A stretch of DNA of 64,000 bases from Streptomyces sp. NBC_00078 (GTDB taxonomy: Bacteria; Actinomycetota; Actinomycetes; Streptomycetales; Streptomycetaceae): assembly GCF_026343335.1 (NCBI RefSeq), contig NZ_JAPELX010000001.1, positions 3,906,001 to 3,970,000 on the forward strand, written 5' to 3'. The notes beneath the pieces are model-generated. The model was not told where the DNA came from and searched no databases. It worked only from the letters and a program-made list of their open reading frames with translations. The translations under genes were made by a program, and so were the position numbers. Numbering within the stretch: position 1 is the first letter of the stretch; each line of letters starts with the position of its first letter. Shown piece after piece: positions 8,698-17,381 of the stretch.

Positions 8698-10098
8698 TCA
8701 GCTGGTTCCGTAGGGGCCGGGAAGGGTGACCGTCTTGGTGGCGGTCATCTCGGCGATCGCGTAGCGGATGCCCTCACGCCCGACCCCGCTGGCCTTCACG
8801 CCGCCGAACGGAATGTGCGGGGAGTCGAAGTGGGGCCCTTCGCCGAGGTTCACCGCGCCCACCCGGAGCCGGGCGGCGATGTCCCAGAAGCGGGCGCTGT
8901 CCTGGGTGAGGACTCCGGCCTGGAGGCCGTAGGCGGTGCTGTTGGACAGCCGTACCGCCTCGTCCGTGTCCGTGACCCGTATCACCGGTGCCACCGGGCC
9001 GAAGGTCTCCTCGGTCACCAACTCGGTGTCGGGCGGTACCCGGTCGAGCACGGCGGGTCGCACCAGCGCACCGTCGCGCTCGCCGCCGGTGACCAGTCGG
9101 GCGCCGTCCCGGACAGCCCGGGCGATGCGGCGTTCCACCACGAGGGCCGCGTCCTCGCTGACGAGCGGGCCGAGGTCGGTGTCGTCCCGGCGGGGGTCAC
9201 CGGCTCGCTTGGCGGCGACCGCCGACTCCAGCAGGGCCGTGAACTCGTCGGCCACCTCCTCCCAGACGAAGATCCGTTTGATGCCGCGGCAGGACTGGCC
9301 GGCGGTGGCGCACGAACCGTCGGCGGCCAGCCGTGCGGCGTGCGCCAGATCGGCGTCGGGCAGCACGAACAGCGGGTCGTTGCCGCCCAGTTCGAGCAGC
9401 AGCCGTTTGCCCGCCGCCTGTGCGGCCACCGCGTGGCCGGTGGCCACGCTGCCGGTGAACGTCACCATGGCGACGTCCGGGTGGGCGGCGAGCAGCGGGC
9501 CGAGCTCGCCCGGTTCGCCGGTGACGACGGCGAGCATGTCCTTGGCGCAGCCGGCCTCCACGAGCAGCTCGGCGAAGGCCAGCGCCGTCAGCGGGGTCTT
9601 CTCCGACGGCTTGAGCAGCAGGGGACAGCCCGCCGCCAGGGCCGGGGCGGCCTTGACCACGACCTGGTTGAGCGGGCGGTTGAAGGGCGTGATGCCCAGG
9701 ACGATCCCGACCGGTTCGGGCAGGGTCACCGCCAGTCTGGTGGCGTCGGGCAACGGGATGGACTCGCCGCGGATCCGCTCCGCCTCCGCGGCGGCCACCC
9801 TGAGGTTCCCCGCCGCTCGCGCCACCTCGCGCAGGGTCTCCTTGCGGCACACCCCCGACTCGGCCGTGATGAGGGCGGAGAACTCCTCCGCCCGGGCCTG
9901 CAGCAGGCCGGCCGTCCGGGCCAGGACGGCCGACCGCTGCTGGGGAGTCATGGCACGGCGGCCGGTGGCCAGTGCGGAGGCGGCGGCCGCCGCCTCCTCG
10001 GCACCGTCCCGCGGAACGGACCCGATGGGCTCTCCCGTCCAGCGGTCGTACACGGTCGTGTGGTGGCGGGCCGGCTGCAGTGCTCCGTTGACGAACAT
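8698..10098 (-). CDS. phpJ: phosphonoformaldehyde dehydrogenase (aldehyde dehydrogenase family)
   Basis: The 466-residue NAD(P)-dependent aldehyde dehydrogenase has the catalytic Cys in GQSCRGIKRI, the general-base Glu in LLLELGGNDP and the FTGSVATGHA cofactor loop. In the established pathway PhpJ oxidises phosphonoformaldehyde, made by PhpE, to phosphonoformate. The ATG at 10098 is preceded by GGGAG at good spacing. It lies 56 bases after the CPEP mutase gene and 50 bases before phpK. General ALDHs look the same, so function rests on context. Confidence 0.9.
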   Translation of the reverse strand: MFVNGALQPARHHTTVYDRWTGEPIGSVPRDGAEEAAAAASALATGRRAMTPQQRSAVLARTAGLLQARAEEFSALITAESGVCRKETLREVARAAGNLRVAAAEAERIRGESIPLPDATRLAVTLPEPVGIVLGITPFNRPLNQVVVKAAPALAAGCPLLLKPSEKTPLTALAFAELLVEAGCAKDMLAVVTGEPGELGPLLAAHPDVAMVTFTGSVATGHAVAAQAAGKRLLLELGGNDPLFVLPDADLAHAARLAADGSCATAGQSCRGIKRIFVWEEVADEFTALLESAVAAKRAGDPRRDDTDLGPLVSEDAALVVERRIARAVRDGARLVTGGERDGALVRPAVLDRVPPDTELVTEETFGPVAPVIRVTDTDEAVRLSNSTAYGLQAGVLTQDSARFWDIAARLRVGAVNLGEGPHFDSPHIPFGGVKASGVGREGIRYAIAEMTATKTVTLPGPYGTS

Positions 10099-10154
10099 GA
10101 CGACTCCCGTGCCAGGGGTTCCGAAGGAGGGGGGAGAGGGGGCGGGGCGGGTGG

Positions 10155-11042
10155 TCAGTCCTGGTCGCGCACGAACCGGGCCTCGAGCTCGGAGATCTTT
10201 TCGTACTCGAAGACCTCGAACAGCTCGGCGAAGCTCATCTTCAGGCCCATGTCGTCCCAGAACTTCTGGGTGGTTCCGGCATCCCTCAGCTCGGCGAAGA
10301 GCTTGCGCAGCACCGAGGCCGCGGCCATCCAGCCGGACAGCGGGTAGATGGCCAGGTTGTAGCCGATCGCCTCCAGCTCCTTGGTGGTCAGCCAGGGGGT
10401 CTTGCCGCCCTCGACCATGTTGGCCAGCAGCGGGGCGTCGATCTCGTCGCGCACCCGCTTCATCTCGTCGACGTCGAGCATCGCCTCCAGGAAGATGCAG
10501 TCGGCGCCGGCGGCGAGGTACTCGCGGGAGCGACGGATGGCCTCGTCCAGGCCGAGCGACTCACGGGCGTCGGTGCGGGCGATGATGGTGAAGTCCCCGT
10601 CCTCGCGTGCCTCGACGGCCGCCTCGATCTTGCCGGTCATCTCCTCGGTGGAGATCAGCCGCTTGCCTTCCAGGTGCCCGCAGCGCTTGGGGTTGACCTG
10701 GTCCTCCAGGTGGTAGCCGACGATGCCGACCCGCTCGAACTCCCGGGTGGCCCGCCACACCGACATCGCGTTGCCGTAGCCGGCGTCGGCGTCCATGATC
10801 ACCGGCACGTCCACGGCGAGCACGATGTTCTTGGCGTTCGTGGCCTGCTCCGACACGCTCGTGAAGCCCAGGTCGGGCAGGCCGAGCATGCTGGCGGAGG
10901 TGCCCGAGCCGGTCATGTGCAGCGCGGGGAAGCCGGCCTGCTGGATGACCTTGGCGCTCAGGGCGTCGTACGCACTGGGGACGACGAGGATCTCGGGGGC
11001 GTTCATCAGCTCGCGGAACGTACGGGCCTTGGTCACGGCCAT
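10155..11042 (-). CDS. bcpA: carboxyphosphonoenolpyruvate phosphonomutase
   Basis: The 295-residue TIM-barrel protein belongs to the isocitrate lyase/PEP mutase superfamily. It shows DADAGYGN (Mg site) and EDQVNPKRCGH, the motif of the CPEP mutase/methylisocitrate lyase branch, and not the EDKxFPKxNS of PEP mutases. Length equals that of the S. hygroscopicus bialaphos enzyme. It rearranges carboxyphosphonoenolpyruvate with loss of CO2 to phosphinopyruvate, forming the second C-P bond that defines phosphinothricin. The ATG at 11042 follows GAGGAG. Methylisocitrate lyase is the formal alternative, unlikely between phpG and phpJ. Confidence 0.95.
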   Translation of the reverse strand: MAVTKARTFRELMNAPEILVVPSAYDALSAKVIQQAGFPALHMTGSGTSASMLGLPDLGFTSVSEQATNAKNIVLAVDVPVIMDADAGYGNAMSVWRATREFERVGIVGYHLEDQVNPKRCGHLEGKRLISTEEMTGKIEAAVEAREDGDFTIIARTDARESLGLDEAIRRSREYLAAGADCIFLEAMLDVDEMKRVRDEIDAPLLANMVEGGKTPWLTTKELEAIGYNLAIYPLSGWMAAASVLRKLFAELRDAGTTQKFWDDMGLKMSFAELFEVFEYEKISELEARFVRDQD

Positions 11043-11106
11043 CTCTTTTCTCCTCGGAGTGCCTTGTGTCGAGCCGGCGCGAGACCGCGCCGACGGGTCA
11101 TGGGGG

Positions 11107-12303
11107 TCAGGGAGCCGTCACGAGGCCCGCCAGGGACTCGTCGAGTCTGAGGAGCTGGTTGTACTTGGCGAGGCGGTCGCCGCGGCGCGGTCCGCCCACC
11201 TTGATCAGCTCCGCCGCGACGGCGACGGCCAGGTCGCACATCGCGGTGTCCTCGGTCTCCCCGGAGCGGTGGGAGACGGCGAGCAGCATCCCCGCCCGAC
11301 GGGCCGCCGCGGCCGCGGCCAGCGTGGCGGTGACGGTGCCCGCCTGGCTGAGCTTGAGCAGGATGCCGTCCGCCCGGCCTGGCCCGATCCGTGTCGCGTC
11401 GGTGGCGAACAGGTCGTCGCCGACCACGCTGGTGGACCGCGGCAGGGATCCGCGCAGCCGGGCCCAGCCGACGTCGTCGGCGGGATCGAACGGGTCCTCC
11501 AGGAAGGTCAGCCGGAACCGGCGCGCCAGCCGTGACAGGTGGTCGGCGAACTCGGGGGATGTGAACTCCCGGTCACCGAAGCGGTATCGACCGTCCTCCG
11601 TGACCAGGTGTTCCGCGGCCACGTCCACGCCCAGCGTGCACAGCTCGGTGTGGCCCGCCTCGGCCACCGCGGCCTGCAGGAGGGCGAGTTGCTCCTCGCT
11701 GTCCAGCGGGACCAGCAGTCCGCTGGAGGCCGAGAGGGGTATGGGGCCGAAGCGGCGTTCCACGGCCCGGTGCGCCGCGGTGAACACCTGGTCCGCCACC
11801 GCGATGTCGGTGTGGATGCGGCCGGTGGCGGGGAGCACCATCACCTGCTGGCAGCCGCGCGGCGGCCCTTCGCGGTGGATGCCCCCGGAGAACACGTTGA
11901 CCATCAGCCGGGGCAGGCCCAGGCCTGTCAGTCCGTACTGCTCCCCCAGGTGTGCGTGCAGGGGGATGCCCCGGGACGCCGAGGCGGCCCGGGCGTAGGC
12001 GAGTGACACGGCGAGGGTGAGGTCCGCGCCGGCCTCCCCCGCCTCGTACGCCTCGGCGAGCCGCTGATCGCACTGCCGCTGGTCGTCGACGGTGCCGCCG
12101 GTGAGCGCGGCGACGAGTGCCGGCGCGGTCACCGGGCCGAGCACCGGCTCCGGGCCGCGGCGCCGCTCCAGCCGGCCGGGGGCGATCGCCCGGGGCGCGG
12201 ATCCCGTCCCCGTGTGACCGGAGTCCAGGGTGACCTCGGCCTCCAGGGTCACCTGGGCCCGGGAGTCCAGGATGCCGCGCAGCCTGAGGGAGGTGATCGT
12301 CAT
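11107..12303 (-). CDS. phpG: carboxyphosphonoenolpyruvate synthase (enolase homologue)
   Basis: This 398-residue protein is an enolase relative: an N-terminal part with ILDSRAQVTLEAEV, then a barrel with LTFLEDPF, SVVGDDLFATD, ILLKLSQAGT and AVSHRSGETED, each the counterpart of an enolase active-site strand, including the Lys in LKLS. PhpG dehydrates the phosphonoformyl-glycerate intermediate to carboxyphosphonoenolpyruvate. The loop of true enolase that carries SGASTG-type residues is replaced, and overall length is below that of a housekeeping enolase. Start ATG overlaps the phpH stop (ATGA); a much longer same-frame reading is a shadow of phpH. Confidence 0.93.
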   Translation of the reverse strand: MTITSLRLRGILDSRAQVTLEAEVTLDSGHTGTGSAPRAIAPGRLERRRGPEPVLGPVTAPALVAALTGGTVDDQRQCDQRLAEAYEAGEAGADLTLAVSLAYARAASASRGIPLHAHLGEQYGLTGLGLPRLMVNVFSGGIHREGPPRGCQQVMVLPATGRIHTDIAVADQVFTAAHRAVERRFGPIPLSASSGLLVPLDSEEQLALLQAAVAEAGHTELCTLGVDVAAEHLVTEDGRYRFGDREFTSPEFADHLSRLARRFRLTFLEDPFDPADDVGWARLRGSLPRSTSVVGDDLFATDATRIGPGRADGILLKLSQAGTVTATLAAAAAARRAGMLLAVSHRSGETEDTAMCDLAVAVAAELIKVGGPRRGDRLAKYNQLLRLDESLAGLVTAP

Positions 12304-13634
12304 CCGCGTCCTCCGTCGGGCCCGGCCAGCAGGACGGAGAGCAGGTCGCTGGCGCGGGAGGCGCCCAACTGGCCGCCGAGCGCGGCCTTCTCGCCGAAGT
12401 CCGCCACCGAGTCGGCGGCCATCCGGGGGCCGACTGCCACCGCGGGCACCCGGTCGGGGCTGTGGATGCCCAGCTCGCACGGGGTCGCGTGGTCGCAGGT
12501 GACGACCAGGGTGTCGACTGCGGTGAGCGCGTCGGCCAGCGGGCCGACGAAGTGCGCGTCGATCTCCTCGATGGCCCGGACCTTGTCGCGTGGGCGCCCG
12601 TCGTGTCCCGGCTCGTCCGGGCCCTTGATGTGGACGAACACCGCGTCGGCGGGGTCGGCGAGCAGTTGGGGCAACAGCTCCCGGTAGTAGTCGGGTTCGC
12701 TCTGGCCGCGGGCCGGCCGGGAGCTGGTGAAGCGTGCCCCGATGAGTCGGGCCAGGCCGCGCTCGGCAGGCACCTGCCCGTACATGGACAGGGTCAGCCC
12801 GGTCCGTTCGGTGAAGTCGGCCAGTCGCGGCAGGGTGTCCCCCGCGTCCCGTACCAGCAGCAGGTTGGCCGGCCGCCGGCCCAGGGCGCGACGGCGTGCG
12901 TTGACCTCGCTGCGCTGCATCACCTCGGCACTGGCCGCGACGAACCGGTTGACCAGCTCCGCCGTGGTCGCGGCGGCCGGGTCCTCGTCGAAGGGCACGC
13001 AGGTCGCCGGGGTCGCCGAGGGTGCGTTCACGGGGACGCCGAACGGACCCCGGCTGACGAACCCGGGATCCGTGTTGGTCACCTTCCCGGACAGCGGAAC
13101 CGTGTCGCTGGTCAGGCCGAGGATGCCGCGGTGGCGGCCGAATCCGGTGAGGCGGAAGGTGACGCCGTCGTCCAGGGACACCTGGCCGGTGATCTCCTCG
13201 ACCAGGGTGGCCTGGTCGTCCTCGTCCAGGTCCCGGGAGGTGCGCCGGTCCAGCCGCCCTGTCGCCGGGTCCCAGCTGGCGAAGTTGACCCGGAACGCCA
13301 CGGAGTACCCGTCCGGTTGCCAGAAGTCCATGCCCAGCCCCTCCAGCGGCCCGCGCCCGGTGTAGTGCGTCACCGGGTCGTAGCCGAGCAGGGCCATGGC
13401 GCCCGAGTCGGACTCCGGGGGCACGTCGGGGGCGATCACCTCCAGCGCGGCGGAGCTTCCGCGCCTGGCGAGTGCGTCCAGGTGGGGGGTGGCCGCCGCC
13501 TCGAAGGGCGTGAGCCCGCCCAGTTCCGCCACCGGCCGGTCGGCGCCGCCGCACAGGACGGTGATGAACAGCCGCCCCGCGGGCGGTGTCCCGTCGGGCC
13601 CGGCGGTGCGGGTGTCAGCCCCGGATGCGCTCAT
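12300..13634 (-). CDS. phpH: phosphoglycerate mutase homologue of CPEP formation
   Basis: The 444-residue protein resembles archaeal-type cofactor-independent phosphoglycerate mutase (ApgM; alkaline phosphatase fold). Visible motifs are ADRPVAELGGLTPFEAA, PPESDSGAMALLGYDP (nucleophile region), HIKGPDEPGHDG and TCDHATPCE with a following IHSPDRVP. In PTT biosynthesis PhpH is thought to transfer phosphonoformate from its CMP ester to 2-phosphoglycerate before PhpG acts. The opening motif, normally DGxGDRP with a metal-binding Asp, reads CGGADRP here. It overlaps phpF by 20 bases and phpG by ATGA, so the three CPEP-forming enzymes are closely coupled. Confidence 0.92.
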   Translation of the reverse strand: MSASGADTRTAGPDGTPPAGRLFITVLCGGADRPVAELGGLTPFEAAATPHLDALARRGSSAALEVIAPDVPPESDSGAMALLGYDPVTHYTGRGPLEGLGMDFWQPDGYSVAFRVNFASWDPATGRLDRRTSRDLDEDDQATLVEEITGQVSLDDGVTFRLTGFGRHRGILGLTSDTVPLSGKVTNTDPGFVSRGPFGVPVNAPSATPATCVPFDEDPAAATTAELVNRFVAASAEVMQRSEVNARRRALGRRPANLLLVRDAGDTLPRLADFTERTGLTLSMYGQVPAERGLARLIGARFTSSRPARGQSEPDYYRELLPQLLADPADAVFVHIKGPDEPGHDGRPRDKVRAIEEIDAHFVGPLADALTAVDTLVVTCDHATPCELGIHSPDRVPAVAVGPRMAADSVADFGEKAALGGQLGASRASDLLSVLLAGPDGGRG

Positions 13635-14169
13635 CGATTCCCCACTCCTTGACGACCCTCGCGACGGCGGGCGGCACCAGGTGCTCCCAGGGCTGCCCTG
13701 CGGCGATCGACCGGCGGACCCGGCCGCCGCTGATCGGTTTGTCGGTACGGCGCCACATCACTTCCGTCCGCAGCCCGAGCGCGTGGAAGCGGTCGAGTTT
13801 GGCGTCGCCCCAGTCGTCGTAGACGGTGACCAGGTAGCGGGCGTCCGCGGGCGCGTAGTGCGCGAGCCGCTCCGGGAAGCTGTGCGGGAACGGCACGATG
13901 CGCAGGCGTTCGCGTGAGACCCCGGCCTCGGTCAGCGCGCCTTCCACCATCAGGTAGCGCTCGTAGAACGTGCAGGGGTTGGACTCGGGCATGCCGCGCT
14001 CGGGGTCCGTGGTCTCCTCGGCGGTGGTCCACGGATCGGGGTTGGTGATGCCCACGACGAGGGTGCGGCACTGTTCCGCGCCGGCCAGCAGATACTCCTG
14101 GTGGCCCAGATGAAGAGGCTGGAACCGCCCGTGGATGACGCCTGTCTCGACGACCTGCGGGGGGCTCAT
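13615..14169 (-). CDS. phpF: CMP-5'-phosphonoformate synthase (nucleotidyltransferase)
   Basis: This 184-residue protein is a small cytidylyl/nicotinamide-nucleotide adenylyltransferase-fold enzyme: GRFQPLHLGH contains the HxGH motif and ISGGRVRRSIA is the ISxxxxR counterpart. PhpF uses CTP to activate phosphonoformate as CMP-5'-phosphonoformate. Its ATG overlaps the ppd stop and its 3' end runs 20 bases into phpH. An NMN adenylyltransferase is the alternative by sequence alone; position between ppd and phpH settles it. Confidence 0.93.
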   Translation of the reverse strand: MSPPQVVETGVIHGRFQPLHLGHQEYLLAGAEQCRTLVVGITNPDPWTTAEETTDPERGMPESNPCTFYERYLMVEGALTEAGVSRERLRIVPFPHSFPERLAHYAPADARYLVTVYDDWGDAKLDRFHALGLRTEVMWRRTDKPISGGRVRRSIAAGQPWEHLVPPAVARVVKEWGIDERIRG

Positions 14170-15368
14170 CGGCCGACCCCCGTGCCGGGTGCGCCCGCGC
14201 CGGCACCGACGGGCGGCGCGGACGGGGGATCGGTGACGAACGCCCGGAACCGGCGCGCCACTTCGGCCGGGGTGACCTTCGGCCGTCCCAGCCCGGCCAG
14301 CGAGCCGGGGCGGATCGGCAGGTGTACGAGGGTGGGGCCGTCCGCGGTCGGTGCCGCGGCGAGGGCGGCGGACAGGTCGTCCAGGGACGCGCAGGCATGC
14401 ACCGCGCGGTAACCGCAGGCGGCAGCCACGGCGGGCAGGTCGACGGCGGAGGAAAGGGTGCGCTGGCCGCCGGTGGAGTCGTGGACGCCGTTGTCGAGGA
14501 CGACGTGCACCAGGTTGCGGGGCGCGTGGGCGCCGACGGAGGCCAGGCTGCCCAGCCGCATCAGCACCGAACCGTCGCCGTCGACGACCACGACCGGCCG
14601 GGGCGTGTGCAAGGCGACGCCCAGGCCGACGGTGACCGCCGAACCCATCGCCCCAACCATGTAGAAGTGCTGGTCGCGGTCGTCGAGGGTGTACAGCTCC
14701 CGGCTGGTCTTGCCGGTGGTGGACACCACGGCCGCGGCGCGGGGCAGTTCGGCCAGCAGCCGTTCCAGGGCCGCGATCCGGGTGGGCGGGGCGCCTGGCG
14801 GACGGGTCCGGGCGTGCCGTATCACCTGTCCCGCCGCGGACGTGAGCGCCGTCTCGTCCAGGGGCTCGTCGGCGACGACTCCCTGGGGAAGCAGGAACCC
14901 GTACGGCAGTTCACGGCGTCCCAGCGAGTCGCGGCAGGCGGCGAACGCGGTGCGCAGCTCGTCCGCCGTGCCGGGGACCAGGGACCACTCCATGTCGCAC
15001 AGGTCGAGCAGGTCGCCGGTGACACGGCCCATCAGGTGGTGCTGGGGCTCGTCCTTCTCACCGGGGCGTCCCCGCCAGGTGGTGATCACAACGGCCGGGA
15101 TCCGCGCGGGGTGAAGCAGGGAGGTGAGCGGATTGGTCATGTTGCCGAGGCCGGAGTTCTGGGTGATGGCGCAGCCCAGTCCGCCGCCCAGCCAGGCGCC
15201 CGCCGCGACGGCGGCGGCCTCGCCTTCCTGTGTGACCGTCAGATAGCGGGTACCGGGGTCGCTGATGACCCGGTTGATCAGGGGTGTCAGATAGGAGCAC
15301 GGCACTCCGGCGACGGTCGTCACGCCGAGGCCGGTGAGGCCGGCCACCATGTCGGCCGCGCCGATCAT
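14166..15368 (-). CDS. ppd: phosphonopyruvate decarboxylase
   Basis: This 400-residue thiamine-diphosphate enzyme has the PYR-domain part near the N-terminus (GVPCSYLTPLI, VTQEGEAAAVAAGAWLGG with the catalytic Glu) and the PP-domain motif VVVVDGDGSVLMRLGSLASVG (GDGS, then a loop with the usual Asn replaced within VLDNG). Ppd drives the unfavourable PEP mutase reaction by decarboxylating phosphonopyruvate to phosphonoacetaldehyde. The start is the ATG at 15368, overlapping the pepM stop (ATGA); this choice trims 50 residues from the longest frame. The C-terminal ~20 residues are Gly/Pro/Ala-rich and probably disordered. Confidence 0.95.
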   Translation of the reverse strand: MIGAADMVAGLTGLGVTTVAGVPCSYLTPLINRVISDPGTRYLTVTQEGEAAAVAAGAWLGGGLGCAITQNSGLGNMTNPLTSLLHPARIPAVVITTWRGRPGEKDEPQHHLMGRVTGDLLDLCDMEWSLVPGTADELRTAFAACRDSLGRRELPYGFLLPQGVVADEPLDETALTSAAGQVIRHARTRPPGAPPTRIAALERLLAELPRAAAVVSTTGKTSRELYTLDDRDQHFYMVGAMGSAVTVGLGVALHTPRPVVVVDGDGSVLMRLGSLASVGAHAPRNLVHVVLDNGVHDSTGGQRTLSSAVDLPAVAAACGYRAVHACASLDDLSAALAAAPTADGPTLVHLPIRPGSLAGLGRPKVTPAEVARRFRAFVTDPPSAPPVGAGAGAPGTGVGR

Positions 15369-16306
15369 CCCTGCACCGGCGCGAGGCCGGGGGCCTGCGT
15401 GTAGCGGTTCTCGTCCTTCTCCAGGCTCTCGTAGTCGAGCAGGCCGAAGATCTCCTTCAGGGGGGCCACCCGCTCCTCGACCCCGAAGATGCCGCGGTCC
15501 GTCCGGATCTGCTGGCACACGTCACGCATCGCGGAGAACGCCGCCCGCATGCTGTGGTTGGCCCAGATACATCCGGCGACGCCCAGCGCCGCGAAGTCGT
15601 CGAGGGAGGGGGTGTGATAGGTGGTGGGGGCGATGAGGATCGGCGCGCTGCCGTCCCACTGCTCCATGAACTCGGCGATCTGCTGCGGGGTGCTCATCCG
15701 GGAGTGGATGAACAGGGCGTCGGCGCCGGCCTCCACGTACGCGTGAGCCCGGGTCAGCGCCTCCTCCATCGGCAGGTTGGAGATCAGGGCCTCGGTCCGT
15801 GCCACCACCACGAAGTCGGAGTCGCGCTGGGTGTCCTTGCAGGCCCGGATCTTTCCGGCGAACTCCCCTACCGGGGCCAGCTGGTGACTGTCCCCGAAGA
15901 AGGAGTTCATCTTGGGGAAGACCTTGTCCTCGAAGCACACACCGGCCGCGCCGACCCGTTCGGCGCGGGCGGCGAAGCGGCGGGCGGTGTTGAAGTTGCC
16001 GTAGCCGGTGTCCCCGTCCACGAGGATGGGCACGCCGGGGGCGGCGTCCGTCATCGTGCCGACGAGGGTGAGCAGTTCGGTCCAGGACGCCTCGTCGCTG
16101 TCCCGGACACCGCGCGCGGTGGACATGCACAGACCGGAGGCCCACAGCACCTTGAAGCCCTCGGCGACGGCGATCCGTGCGCTCAGCCCGTCGTGCACGC
16201 CCATCAGCTGGCAGGTGCCGGGGCCGTGCAGCAACTCCTTGAGCGTGCTGCCGACGGATCCCGGGGTGGCCGAACCGTCACTCGCTGTCTGCTCCGTCGC
16301 GTTCAT
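15365..16306 (-). CDS. pepM: phosphoenolpyruvate phosphomutase
   Basis: This 313-residue isocitrate-lyase-superfamily enzyme has the diagnostic PEP mutase signature EDKVFPKMNS, the nucleophile Asp in LVDGDTGYGN, and VVARTEALI. It converts PEP to phosphonopyruvate, the entry step of nearly all phosphonates, with Ppd encoded next. Four in-frame ATGs lie near the 5' end; I choose the one at 16306 because GGAGGA sits five bases before it, while the longer versions (up to 16354) lack such a site. Also called ppm or bcpB in the PTT/bialaphos literature. Confidence 0.96.
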   Translation of the reverse strand: MNATEQTASDGSATPGSVGSTLKELLHGPGTCQLMGVHDGLSARIAVAEGFKVLWASGLCMSTARGVRDSDEASWTELLTLVGTMTDAAPGVPILVDGDTGYGNFNTARRFAARAERVGAAGVCFEDKVFPKMNSFFGDSHQLAPVGEFAGKIRACKDTQRDSDFVVVARTEALISNLPMEEALTRAHAYVEAGADALFIHSRMSTPQQIAEFMEQWDGSAPILIAPTTYHTPSLDDFAALGVAGCIWANHSMRAAFSAMRDVCQQIRTDRGIFGVEERVAPLKEIFGLLDYESLEKDENRYTQAPGLAPVQG

Positions 16307-16360
16307 GGGTTCCTCCATTGCGGAACGTGCGTGGGAATTCATGGGGTTGTTCACCGGCTC

Positions 16361-17371
16361 TCAGGCCACACGGCCCTCGGCCGGCGGGATGTCGTCGCGC
16401 AGAACCGAGCGAACGCCCTCGGCGACGCGCCGGCGCAGGCTCTCCTCCGACTCCGCCGACAGGAACGCGCGATGGGAGCTGACGATCACGTCGTCGCGTT
16501 CCAGGAGCTTGCGGGCGACCGGGGACTGGTTGGGGTCCTCGGGCGAGAAGACGTCCGAGGCGAACCCGCCGAGGCGCTCGCTCTCCAGCGCGCGCAGCAC
16601 ACAGCCGGGGTCCACCAGGGCACCGCGCGCGGTGTTGACGAGGAAGGCGCCCGGTTTCACCCGGTCCAGTGCGGAACCGCTGATCAGGTTCCTGGTCTCG
16701 TCTGTGAGCGCGGTGTGCAGGACTACGGCGTCGCAGCGTTCGAGTAGTTCCTCCAGAGAGCCGACCGGGACGACGCCGTGGCCGGCCATCACGTCGGCGT
16801 GGACATGGGGGTCCACGGCGAGCACCTGGCCGTAGAACGCCTGGAGTTTGCGGGCAGTGGCGCGGCCGATGCGGCCGAAGCCGACGATGCCCACGGTGCG
16901 AGCCGAGGTACGGCGCGGGATGCCGCCGCGGTGGATGCCCCACCGGTCCGCCCGCACCAGACGGTCCTGGACACTGACCCCCCGCTCCAGGGCCAGCAGC
17001 AGGGCGAGGGTGTGGGTGCTGACCTCGTCGCCGCAGTAGTCGGGGACGTTGAAGCCGATGATGCCGGTGCGGGCGAGCAGTGGTGCGTTGAGGTTGTCCA
17101 CGCCCACGCCGCTGCGGGCGACGACCTTGCAGCCCGGCGAGACTGCGTCGACCAGTTCCGGGGTGACCTGGCACCGGTAGATGACGAGGGCGTCCGCCCC
17201 ACGCACGAACTTCAGGAAGCGGTCCCCGGAGGTGACGTAGGAGTCCTCGAACAGGCCGAGTTCGATGTCGGCGTCCGGGCCGAGAACGGAGCGTTCGACG
17301 GCCGCCAGGGCGGGGTCGGGACGCCCGTCGGCGTCCAGAGCCCAGGCGGGGTCGGTGTAGACGACGCGCAC
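16361..17371 (-). CDS. phpE: hydroxymethylphosphonate dehydrogenase
   Basis: This 336-residue D-2-hydroxyacid dehydrogenase relative has the Rossmann motif GFGRIGRATA, ARSGVGVDN (substrate-binding Arg), FSPEDPN (Glu) and SSHRAFLS (catalytic His). In PTT biosynthesis PhpE oxidises hydroxymethylphosphonate to phosphonoformaldehyde. The start is set at the GTG at 17371, preceded by AGGAGGAGACCC and lying after the phpD stop; an in-frame ATG at 17413 would overlap phpD and lacks a good ribosome binding site. Phosphoglycerate dehydrogenase is the sequence-only alternative. Confidence 0.93.
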   Translation of the reverse strand: MRVVYTDPAWALDADGRPDPALAAVERSVLGPDADIELGLFEDSYVTSGDRFLKFVRGADALVIYRCQVTPELVDAVSPGCKVVARSGVGVDNLNAPLLARTGIIGFNVPDYCGDEVSTHTLALLLALERGVSVQDRLVRADRWGIHRGGIPRRTSARTVGIVGFGRIGRATARKLQAFYGQVLAVDPHVHADVMAGHGVVPVGSLEELLERCDAVVLHTALTDETRNLISGSALDRVKPGAFLVNTARGALVDPGCVLRALESERLGGFASDVFSPEDPNQSPVARKLLERDDVIVSSHRAFLSAESEESLRRRVAEGVRSVLRDDIPPAEGRVA

Positions 17372-17381
17372 GGGTCTCCTC

